Part shown: piece by piece, positions 1 to 6,461 of the stretch
Layout of the letters: each line of letters begins with the position of its first letter
Position numbering within the stretch: the first letter of the stretch is position 1
Origin: Athalassotoga sp964433875
GTDB taxonomy: Bacteria > Thermotogota > Thermotogae > Mesoaciditogales > Mesoaciditogaceae
Reading direction: 5' to 3'
DNA length: 9,783 bases
NCBI GenBank assembly: GCA_964433875.1
Contig: CAYSSO010000043.1
Location: 1 to 9,783 of the forward strand
Position numbers and translations under genes: made by a program
Notes under the pieces: model-generated
Told to the model about the DNA's origin: nothing
The model's input: only the letters and a program-made list of their open reading frames with translations
Database searches by the model: none

Positions 1-1514
1 AAATAAAGATCTCTTTCTCCATTTTTTATCCTCTCGTGGTAATTTTCAAGCGCTTTGAATGTTTTCTCAGAATAAATTTTTGGAACCCGCGCTTTTACCT
101 CTGCCATTTCTTTTTTTATCAACTCCTCGCCGATCTTCTTAGTCTCATCCGAGGCAAAATCATCGAGCCATTCTCTGAATGTCAAAATCGCGTTTAACTT
201 GCAAAATTGCCCCTCTTTTTCACTTTTCAAAAGCGTCATTATGTTAGTACCGGTTCTTCCACACCTGTAGCCTGCCGTGCAGAAAGAAGTTATGTACCCC
301 ATCTGCGCAAGTTCTCTTATAACATCATCAAGATCGCGTGGATCTCCTATCATGAACTGCTGCTTTGAAAGGTCCTGATCGGCCTCGGCCATCTTTTCGG
401 CACCGTATATCTCCGAATATGCCCCTATTCCTATTCTTGTCGAAGCGTCAGTTTGTGTTATACCAAGTGGCAAAACTTCCCTTCTTACATTTGCATTCTC
501 TCGGGCAGTCAGGATCATGCCAGTGTACGGGATGGAAAGCCTTATGACCGCAATTAACTTTTTGAAATCCTCGTCCGAGACTTTGTACCTTTGAGTATCG
601 AATGCAACGTTCTGGGCAGGCTCAAGCCTCGGGAAGGAGACCGTGTGCGGGCCGATACCGAATTGCTTTTCAAGTTCGATTGCATGGTACAAAAGACCCA
701 TCACTTCAAATCTCCAATCGTAAAGACCGAAAAGCGCTCCTATGGCGACATCATCTATGCCAGCCTCCAACGCCCTGTGCATTGAGTAAAGCCTCCACTG
801 ATAATTCGCCTTTAGAGTACCCTTTGGGTGGACTTCCGAATAGGTTTTGTGGTGATATGTTTCCTGAAAGACCTGATAAGTTCCAACGCCTACGTCTTTG
901 AGAGCCCTTAGATCTTCAACTGACATTGGAGCGGCATTAACGTTAACCCGCCTGATCTCGCCTATTCCATTGCGTGTTTTTACCTTAACATCGTAAATCG
1001 TTCTTATTGTGTCTATCATGTACCTTACGTCGGAGACCGGATGCTCTCCGTATACGACTATGAGGCGCTTATGCCCTATCTTCCCGGCAAGAATTTCGGT
1101 CTCGTGTCTTACATCATCTAAAGTGAGTTTCAAACGTTTTTCATCCTTGTTGTCCTTTCTAAAGCCACAGTAAAGGCAGTTGTTAACGCAGAAATTACTG
1201 CAATAAAGCGGGGCAAATGTAACTATCCTGTTGTCATACACCTTTCTTTTTATTTTGCCGGCAGCATCGAAGATCTCCTCCCACAATTGTGGATCCTCTA
1301 CATTCAAAAGCGCCGCCGTATCGTCTGGAGAGAGTAGATCGAGATCAAAGGATTTTTGTATAATCGATCTTATTCTCGCGGGATCTGGCGATCTGTTCTT
1401 TTCTATTTTTTCCCATATCTCATCGTCATTTATAAAATCCCTGCCGTCTTTCATGTACTTTTCGTACTCTTCCGTTTTGATAACATTCTCAATCCATCTT
1501 GTTTCAGTTCTCAT
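1..1514 (-). CDS. hydG: HydG, [FeFe] hydrogenase maturation radical SAM tyrosine lyase (3' end off window)
   Basis: Family knowledge: HydG is a cytoplasmic radical-SAM enzyme that cleaves tyrosine to p-cresol, CO and cyanide and delivers an Fe(CO)2CN synthon for the hydrogenase H-cluster. Seen: 504 codons read without a stop to the window edge. The last visible residues (GERDLY) look like the usual family end, so very little is missing. The radical-SAM CX3CX2C motif is C109, C113 and C116, with a further Cys at 105. The TIM-barrel signatures YQVFQETYH, AGIDDVAIGALFGLYDWRFE and GPHTVSFPRLEPAQN are present. The C-terminal auxiliary-cluster region is FCTAGYRCGRTG...GQFCKLNA, giving C412, C418 and C438. 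This is CX5CX19C instead of the canonical CX2CX22C (see findings). The ATG at 1514 follows an AGAGGTGA ribosome site. The gene lies downstream of the hydrogenase on the same strand, separated by a terminator. Identity is very secure; it is not ThiH, given the C-terminal region and the hydrogenase neighbour. Confidence 0.95.
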   Translation of the reverse strand, partial: MRTETRWIENVIKTEEYEKYMKDGRDFINDDEIWEKIEKNRSPDPARIRSIIQKSFDLDLLSPDDTAALLNVEDPQLWEEIFDAAGKIKRKVYDNRIVTFAPLYCSNFCVNNCLYCGFRKDNKDEKRLKLTLDDVRHETEILAGKIGHKRLIVVYGEHPVSDVRYMIDTIRTIYDVKVKTRNGIGEIRRVNVNAAPMSVEDLRALKDVGVGTYQVFQETYHHKTYSEVHPKGTLKANYQWRLYSMHRALEAGIDDVAIGALFGLYDWRFEVMGLLYHAIELEKQFGIGPHTVSFPRLEPAQNVAFDTQRYKVSDEDFKKLIAVIRLSIPYTGMILTARENANVRREVLPLGITQTDASTRIGIGAYSEIYGAEKMAEADQDLSKQQFMIGDPRDLDDVIRELAQMGYITSFCTAGYRCGRTGTNIMTLLKSEKEGQFCKLNAILTFREWLDDFASDETKKIGEELIKKEMAEVKARVPKIYSEKTFKALENYHERIKNGERDLY

Positions 1515-1525
1515 TTTATCACCTC

Positions 1526-1559
1526 TCGTTATTATTTTCACAAATAAAGACAATAACTA
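1526..1559 (-). promoter_or_regulatory. weak candidate promoter for hydG with overlapping Rex-like half-palindrome
   Basis: Reading the minus strand, AATAAT (1536-1531, 5 of 6 to the -10 consensus) lies 17 bp after TAGTTA (1559-1554, only 3 of 6 to the -35 consensus). Transcription would start next to the hydG ribosome site, a very short leader like those inferred for addB and the pilin-like gene. An 18-bp window at 1526-1543 has one perfect TTCACAA half (1537-1543, plus strand) and, after 4 bp, a degenerate TCGTTAT half. It overlaps the -10 as the stronger site does at the hydrogenase promoter. This is a weak call on its own; the alternative is that hydG is reached only by readthrough from the hydrogenase transcript. 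Confidence 0.3.
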
Positions 1560-1601
1560 AAACAAAAGACCGAAAGATCTCCTAAGAGATTTTTCGGTCT
1601 T
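1553..1601 (-). terminator. intrinsic terminator after the hydrogenase gene
   Basis: The arms are 1566-1581 and 1586-1601: a 16-bp stem with a single G-U pair (1576 with 1591) and a 4-nt loop (TTAG on the minus strand). On the minus strand the stem is followed directly by TTTTGTTTTAG, a good U-tract. On the plus strand it is followed by TCTATTC, so it is directional for leftward transcription. It lies 89 bp past the hydrogenase stop and 52 bp before the hydG start, so it should limit hydrogenase transcripts running into hydG. A 17-codon ORF overlaps its 5' arm and stops in its loop. Confidence 0.85.
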
Positions 1602-1635
1602 CTATTCTAATGTAAATACCTTTATTATCTTTCAT
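1582..1635 (-). CDS. putative 17-residue ORF overlapping the terminator (possible leader peptide)
   Basis: The reading frame is MKDNKGIYIRIEDRKIS followed by TAG. It has a perfect AGGAGG ribosome site (1647-1642 on the minus strand) 6 nt before the ATG, better than the sites of either flanking gene. The last codons are the 5' arm of the terminator hairpin, and the stop codon occupies three of the four loop bases. No family is recognised and the peptide has no membrane segment. It is either a translated leader that could melt the hairpin and let transcription reach hydG, or a fortuitous ORF. The strong, well-spaced ribosome site is the only positive evidence for translation. There is no run of one codon type that would mark a classical amino-acid attenuator. 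Confidence 0.4.
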   Translation of the reverse strand: MKDNKGIYIRIEDRKIS

Positions 1636-1689
1636 CTTTAACCTCCTCGATGTCAGGCACACCCTCCATCTCAGAAATGAAATCGGACT

Positions 1690-3450
1690 TTAGACCTTCT
1701 GTGCCTCTTTGACCCTTTCTAAAACTGGTTTCTTTCTGTTTGTGTAATGCGTATGGAGTAATTTCTTTGAAAGATCGCTCAATGGTTTTTTGTAAAATTC
1801 GACGTAAAGTTGCTGGATTGCCGGGTTTTCGTGAGACTTTCTCAATTTACTTGCCTCGTCTATAGAATAGATCGCGGCAGATCTTTTCTTGAGAATATCC
1901 GGATCTGTTGATTTAGGCTGGCCGCCTCCGCCTATACATCCACCGTAACATGCCATTATTTCAACGAAATCGTATTTTACATTTCCGGCCTTTATGTTCT
2001 TGAGCAGGTTTATAACATTGGCAGTTCCATGGGCAACGGCGATTCTCACATGTCTTCCATCAAGATCGACCTCGGCCTCCTTCACACCGGCGAAACCTCT
2101 GACATCTTTGAATTCAACTTTTGGAAGCGTTTTGCCCGTTGCGAGTTCATATCCGGTTCTCAAGGCGGCCTCCATAACTCCGCCCGTAACGCCGAAGATC
2201 GCGGCCGCTCCAGTTGAAAGGCCGAGCGGAGCATCGTAATCTTCATCTGGAAGATCAAGGAAATTTATTTTATGGTTCTTTATGAGCCTTCCAAGTTCCC
2301 TTGTCGTTATAACCGCGTCTATCATCTGGATCTCATCGTAAATGTGCTGGGGTCTGACGATTTCATCCTTCTTTGCCGTGCACGGCATAACAGAAACAAC
2401 AAAGATATCCTTAGGATCGACATTTATCTTTTTGGCAAAATACGTTTTTATCGTTGAAGCAAGCATTTCTTGTGGAGATTTTGCCGTCGAAACATTGGGA
2501 ATAAACTCGGGGAAATGTTTCTCGACAAGATTTATCCATCCCGGACAGCAGGAGGTAAACATGGGAGCGGGATGTTCACCATGGCCCATTAATTGTTCTA
2601 TAAGTTCGCTTCCCTCTTCCATGATCGTCAAATCAGCGCCAAAGTTCGTGTCAAAGACGTAATCGAAGCCCAATTTTCTTAAAGCCGCAACCATCTTGCC
2701 CGTCGAGACATGGCCGGGCTCCATTCCAAATTCTTCACCTATGGCAACTCTCGTTGCGGGGGCCGTCTGGACTATCATGACTTTGTCATGTTTTCTGAGA
2801 TGGACATCTACCTTTTTGTAATCTGGCACTTCCGTTATAGCCCCAACCGGGCAGACAGCACTGCATTGACCGCAGCCTATACAATCTGTGTATTTCATTT
2901 CAAGACCAAAGGCAGGCACGGGAAGTGATTCGGCGCCACGATTCGAAAGAGTATAGATACTTAATCCCTGAACATCTTGGCATACCCTTACACATCTTCC
3001 GCAATTTATGCATTTGTTAAGGTCTCTAAAGATCGCATTTGAAGAAATGTCAAATTCGACATTTCTGAGGTCCTTTGGATATATGTCATGGATATCGTAG
3101 AGATTTATAAGATTCTGAAATTCGCATCTTCCGTTAACATCGCATGTCATACAATCATTTGGATGCCTCGATAAAAGAAGAGCAAGGTTATCTTTGAGAG
3201 CCCTTTCGACTCTATCGCTCGAGGTCTTTATCTTCATGCCATCTGAAACTTTTGTCGTGCAGGCCGTCATCAAAGTTCTTGCGCCTTCTACTTCGATCGC
3301 ACAAACCCTGCACGCCCCAACATCTTCGAGCAAAGGATGATGACACAAAGTCGGAACGTAAATGCCCGCCTTTTCGCACGCCTGAAGGACTGTCATTCCA
3401 GAGTCTACGGTGTAAGTCTTGCCATTTATCACAACGGAAACATCGCTCAT
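1690..3450 (-). CDS. hydA: [FeFe] hydrogenase, CpI-like multi-cluster catalytic subunit
   Basis: Family knowledge: the enzyme reversibly reduces protons to H2 at the H-cluster, with electrons from ferredoxin or a partner flavoprotein. Seen, in order: a plant-type [2Fe-2S] domain (C36, C47, C50, C64); a His-ligated [4Fe-4S] site (H96, C100, C103, C109); two [4Fe-4S] ferredoxin motifs (C147/150/153/157 and C190/193/196/200); then the three H-cluster motifs, L1 TSCCPGW (C301 probable proton shuttle, C302 ligand), L2 MPCTAKKDE (C357) and L3 EIMACYGGCIGGGGQP (C501, C505). All cluster ligands are intact. The 586-residue length and domain order match monomeric clostridial CpI (about 574) and the HydA subunit of NADH-linked complexes. 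No NuoE/NuoF-like partner is in the window, so the electron donor cannot be decided. The ATG at 3450 has a GGGGGTGA ribosome site. The family normally ends near LLHTHY; the 17 residues after it are a local tail. Confidence 0.95.
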   Translation of the reverse strand: MSDVSVVINGKTYTVDSGMTVLQACEKAGIYVPTLCHHPLLEDVGACRVCAIEVEGARTLMTACTTKVSDGMKIKTSSDRVERALKDNLALLLSRHPNDCMTCDVNGRCEFQNLINLYDIHDIYPKDLRNVEFDISSNAIFRDLNKCINCGRCVRVCQDVQGLSIYTLSNRGAESLPVPAFGLEMKYTDCIGCGQCSAVCPVGAITEVPDYKKVDVHLRKHDKVMIVQTAPATRVAIGEEFGMEPGHVSTGKMVAALRKLGFDYVFDTNFGADLTIMEEGSELIEQLMGHGEHPAPMFTSCCPGWINLVEKHFPEFIPNVSTAKSPQEMLASTIKTYFAKKINVDPKDIFVVSVMPCTAKKDEIVRPQHIYDEIQMIDAVITTRELGRLIKNHKINFLDLPDEDYDAPLGLSTGAAAIFGVTGGVMEAALRTGYELATGKTLPKVEFKDVRGFAGVKEAEVDLDGRHVRIAVAHGTANVINLLKNIKAGNVKYDFVEIMACYGGCIGGGGQPKSTDPDILKKRSAAIYSIDEASKLRKSHENPAIQQLYVEFYKKPLSDLSKKLLHTHYTNRKKPVLERVKEAQKV

Positions 3451-3479
3451 CTGTTCACCCCCAAAAGAGATTGACTTAC

Positions 3480-3497
3480 ATGTGAATTATAGCACAA
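3480..3497. promoter_or_regulatory. candidate Rex (or CRP/FNR-type) operator on the hydrogenase -10 box
   Basis: The plus-strand sequence ATGTGAATTATAGCACAA is a TGTG-N8-CACA interrupted palindrome. Against the Rex consensus TTGTGAA-N4-TTCACAA, the left half matches at 6 of 7 positions and the right half at 5 of 7, with exact spacing. The palindrome also resembles a CRP-type TGTGA-N6-TCACA site at 9 of 10 defined positions. The hydrogenase TATAAT lies inside it, so a bound protein would block RNA polymerase. Rex senses NADH/NAD+ and controls fermentative and hydrogenase genes in many anaerobes (family knowledge). That it acts here is inference. Confidence 0.5.
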
Positions 3498-3513
3498 ATT
3501 TTTAAAAATGCAA
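3486..3513 (-). promoter_or_regulatory. hydrogenase promoter, perfect extended -10
   Basis: On the minus strand, TTGCAT (3513-3508, 4 of 6 to the -35 consensus) is followed after 16 bp by TATAAT (3491-3486), a perfect -10 box preceded by TGC (extended -10). Predicted transcription start is near 3479, giving a leader of about 30 nt before the ATG at 3450. The spacer contains the perfect 12-bp palindrome ATTTTTAAAAAT (3498-3509). This is the strongest promoter visible in the window. Confidence 0.8.
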
Positions 3514-3527
3514 CCTGCTACCATGCC

Positions 3528-3556
3528 TTGATCGAAAAAACTTTTGGGCGTACAAT
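3528..3556 (+). promoter_or_regulatory. addB promoter
   Basis: TTGATC (3528-3533, 4 of 6) and TACAAT (3551-3556, 5 of 6) are separated by the ideal 17 bp. Predicted start is near 3563, right at the AGGAGG ribosome site, so the leader is only about a dozen nucleotides. It diverges from the hydrogenase promoter; the two -35 boxes are 14 bp apart. The TTG of the -35 box opens a 16-codon upstream extension of the addB frame, which is therefore unlikely to be translated. Confidence 0.65.
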
Positions 3557-3563
3557 TAAAAAT

Positions 3564-3569
3564 AGGAGG
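3564..3569 (+). promoter_or_regulatory. addB ribosome binding site, fixes the start at 3576
   Basis: A perfect AGGAGG with a 6-nt spacer to ATG 3576. It favours this start over the in-frame TTG at 3528, which has no ribosome site and coincides with the -35 box. The protein then begins MGKVTVILGPPFSGKT, placing the Walker A motif near the N-terminus as expected for AddB. Confidence 0.85.
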
Positions 3570-3575
3570 CTGAAA

Positions 3576-6461
3576 ATGGGTAAAGTTACTGTGATTTTGG
3601 GACCGCCATTTTCCGGAAAAACGGCACACATAATCTCTGAAATATCCAAATTGAATCCCTTCGATTACACCTTTATAGGAAGCCAAGGAGAATCTGTAAA
3701 ATCAATAGCAAGTTATGCCGCGCATAAAATAGGTTCTATAAACAGATCGGCCTTTAAGACGATAGACCAGTTTGCGGTCAGTCTCGTAAGGTCGCAGACA
3801 AACCTTGCCTTTGCCGACAGATCTCTTAAGATCGTCATACTCTCTGCTGTAATAGAAGAGATGGCCTCACGGAATTTGGATATGCCTGAAGAATTGAGAA
3901 TGGAAGCCGGCATGATAAATCACAAATCAACCGTCGAAAAATTGCTCTCTTTAATAGACGACATAAAGACATACATGAAAGAGGAAGAGTTTTCAAATCC
4001 CGACAATTTGCGCGATATGTTCATAGAAGGAGTTATGAGAAGATTCAAAGAAAAGATGGAATCGATGAAAGTGTTCGATACCTATGATGCCTACAGGCTC
4101 ATAGCAGAAGGCAAAGTGCGANNNNNNNNNNNTGACTTTACCCCCGTTGTTGGGAAGTTTTTTAAAGCGGTGATATCCGCTTTTGAGAATACGTACATAA
4201 CTGTAACGACCGGCGAGATATTTGAATTTGGATCCGCAACTATAATGGATGCCCTTAAAGATTTCAATCCCCTCATAATAAAAAAGGAATTTTTGGGAAA
4301 TGGAATAGCAAAAGGCCTCTTTGGTAAGAACGGCTACGGCGTAAAGGTACATAGATTTGGAAAACCGTCTGAAGAGATAGAATGGGTGTGCAAAAAAGCC
4401 AAATCCCTGCTTTTGGAAGGATACGATCCCGAAGACTTTGAAATAGTCGTTAAATCTGAAAACAGCGACTATATAAAGGAAATAGAAAACAAATTAGAAG
4501 AATATTCCATAAATCTTTCGTACCTTGGAAAAAAAAGATTGTCTCAGAACACGGCCGTCCAAAAGGTTATGCTTCCATTAAGAGTCGCGAGCGGAGGATA
4601 CCCCCAGGATCTTCTCATGAGTATGATCATCGCTGGATTCGGGGGAGAGGCGGCGGAATTCCCCGTCATCTACAGCAAGGCCCATTTGGAAAGGGGCCCT
4701 ATGAAACTCTCTTACAAATCGAGATTTGAAGACTGGAAAAGAAGGCTCGATAACTTCGAAAAATACCTCAAACATCTAAAGGATCTTGAAGATGAAGAGG
4801 CCGAAGAGATAAAAGAAGAGGCAAAGAATCTTTACGCTTCATTGCAAAGGGCAAAAAAGAATGTGGAGATGCTCTTCGAATTTTTGAAAGTACTCGAAGA
4901 TGCAAAAGATCCCAGAGAGTATTCCAAAATTGTCGAGCGGTCAATAGAAATAGTGAAGTTAAACGCAATAGAAGAAGACATCATCGCACTCGAGAGGCTA
5001 AAAGAAATTGTATGGGAGATCGAGCATATCCTAAACTTCACGGGAATAAAAGAAATAAATGTCAGCGAATACAGATATTACCTCGAAATGCAGATAAAGG
5101 ATACGGATTACAATCCGCCGTTGAAGTACGAATCTGTAAGAATATCTGACGTGTTGACGTCGAGATTCAGCAAAAGAAAGATAAAAATATTCGTAAACTT
5201 TACGGAAGGCAATTACCCTGAATTTCATCCGAATTACTTTTACAATTCTTTGGAAGAGGAAAAGCACTTTGGAATAAACAAAACAAGAAAAAGGCTTTCC
5301 GACGACAAACTCGACCTTTACACGGCAATGTCTCACGCGGATGAAGCGTACATAACCTTTTCAGAAGCCTCCGAAAGCGGGGTAGGAATAATACCGTCCG
5401 TATATCTTGAAGAGATAACTGAAAAGTTCAAAGAGGTAACGCCTCCACAGTTTTATCCTTACATGAGCATTCAGGAAGGAATTATATCTTACTCTAAATG
5501 GGCGAGATGGAATGGAAGAGACGATAGCGTAGAGAAAAGATTTGGAATAACAGTTTCAAATGAAAAAGACTTTCACATAAAAAATAGAAGGAACCTCGAA
5601 TACTGCGAGAAGATTTCAAAAATACCTGTGAGTTTTTACAGATACCAAACGTACATCGAATGTCCCTTGAGATATTTTTTTGCCTACGTTATGGAACTGC
5701 CGGTAGATATCAAATACGATCTCGACCTTAACAGCATAGAGATAGGAACAGTTTACCATAACAGTTTGAAAGCATTGATAAGATACGGAAGAGAAAAATT
5801 AAGAGAGATGACAGATGAAGATCTCGTGCGATACGTCGAAGGAATTGCTAAAGGCGAACTTGAGAAGATGAGTTTTTTTGAGCCTGAGATATTTGAAATA
5901 AATCTTTTGAAAGTATCGAATACTCTCACAAATTACCTTAGAAATGTAGAATTTCCGGTTGAAATAGATGGAAAGAAGAGAAATCTCAAAAATTACAGGA
6001 TATACAAGACAGATAACGGCGAGGAATATTTCATTCCAAAAGAATTCGAATATTCATTTGCAAAGGAAGAGGCTGAAATCGAAGGGATAAAGTTCTCGGG
6101 GCGCATAGACAGAATAGACGAGGTGCCATCTGGCCTTATGATAATCGATTACAAGGCAAGAAATGCGGGCAAAAAAGAGCAACTCGTGCTTTATTCAAAG
6201 ATATGCGAAAAACTTCTTGGAAGCCCTGTTGTAAGGGCAACCTTCTCGGTAATCGAGGATGCGCAGATTCACAACATGCTCGATCAGAACAGGATGGATG
6301 AAATATGGGAAGATCTTTCCGAGAATATACAGCGTTTTGTAAAAGGCGTAAGGGTTGGCGAATTCACGCCGCGAAGTTGTGAGCAAGAATGCAGGAATTG
6401 TGACTTTAGAGATATATGTTATGTGAGGTGGCCGGATGGAACTTTCAAGTGTTCAAAATGA
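3576..6461 (+). CDS. addB: AddB, ATP-dependent helicase/nuclease subunit B
   Basis: Family knowledge: AddB pairs with AddA to unwind and resect double-strand DNA ends for RecA loading. Its helicase core is degenerate but its nuclease cuts one strand. Seen in 961 residues: Walker A GPPFSGKT (9-16); a Glu/Lys-rich, probably coiled-coil stretch around 395-450; degenerate helicase motifs (IKIFVNFTEGNYPE near 540-550); and a C-terminal RecB-type PD-(D/E)XK nuclease with H728, GRIDRID (842-848), IIDYKA (D858, K860) and Q869-x3-Y873. The AddB iron-staple cysteines are complete: C696 and, at the end, C939-x2-C942-x5-C948. Both catalysis and the [4Fe-4S] cluster should be functional. At 961 residues it is clearly shorter than Bacillus AddB (about 1160). 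An 11-N assembly gap replaces codons 183-186. The stop overlaps addA by 26 bp, implying translational coupling. Confidence 0.92.
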   Translation: MGKVTVILGPPFSGKTAHIISEISKLNPFDYTFIGSQGESVKSIASYAAHKIGSINRSAFKTIDQFAVSLVRSQTNLAFADRSLKIVILSAVIEEMASRNLDMPEELRMEAGMINHKSTVEKLLSLIDDIKTYMKEEEFSNPDNLRDMFIEGVMRRFKEKMESMKVFDTYDAYRLIAEGKVRXXXXDFTPVVGKFFKAVISAFENTYITVTTGEIFEFGSATIMDALKDFNPLIIKKEFLGNGIAKGLFGKNGYGVKVHRFGKPSEEIEWVCKKAKSLLLEGYDPEDFEIVVKSENSDYIKEIENKLEEYSINLSYLGKKRLSQNTAVQKVMLPLRVASGGYPQDLLMSMIIAGFGGEAAEFPVIYSKAHLERGPMKLSYKSRFEDWKRRLDNFEKYLKHLKDLEDEEAEEIKEEAKNLYASLQRAKKNVEMLFEFLKVLEDAKDPREYSKIVERSIEIVKLNAIEEDIIALERLKEIVWEIEHILNFTGIKEINVSEYRYYLEMQIKDTDYNPPLKYESVRISDVLTSRFSKRKIKIFVNFTEGNYPEFHPNYFYNSLEEEKHFGINKTRKRLSDDKLDLYTAMSHADEAYITFSEASESGVGIIPSVYLEEITEKFKEVTPPQFYPYMSIQEGIISYSKWARWNGRDDSVEKRFGITVSNEKDFHIKNRRNLEYCEKISKIPVSFYRYQTYIECPLRYFFAYVMELPVDIKYDLDLNSIEIGTVYHNSLKALIRYGREKLREMTDEDLVRYVEGIAKGELEKMSFFEPEIFEINLLKVSNTLTNYLRNVEFPVEIDGKKRNLKNYRIYKTDNGEEYFIPKEFEYSFAKEEAEIEGIKFSGRIDRIDEVPSGLMIIDYKARNAGKKEQLVLYSKICEKLLGSPVVRATFSVIEDAQIHNMLDQNRMDEIWEDLSENIQRFVKGVRVGEFTPRSCEQECRNCDFRDICYVRWPDGTFKCSK
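4122..4132. other. assembly gap (11 Ns) inside addB
   Basis: Eleven undetermined bases interrupt addB. The frame on both sides continues if the length is taken literally (4 unknown residues). The flanks, GKVR before and DFTPVVGKFF after, match the part of AddB that usually carries a hydrophobic strand and a DGF-type motif before the FTP. Literal length is therefore doubtful. Nothing else about the gap can be read from the sequence. Confidence 0.95.

Noticed and set aside
365..1560. Plus-strand ORFs of 60-109 codons across hydG
   Set aside because: They are antisense shadows of a fully recognisable hydG, without ribosome sites or family signatures.
1582..1635. Classical amino-acid attenuation, perhaps by tyrosine, the HydG substrate
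   Set aside because: The mini-ORF has a single Tyr codon and no run of any regulatory codon, and there is no alternative antiterminator hairpin that I can see.
3528..3575. TTG start giving addB a 16-residue N-terminal extension
   Set aside because: The TTG is the -35 box of the addB promoter, has no ribosome site, and the ATG at 3576 has a perfect AGGAGG at ideal spacing.
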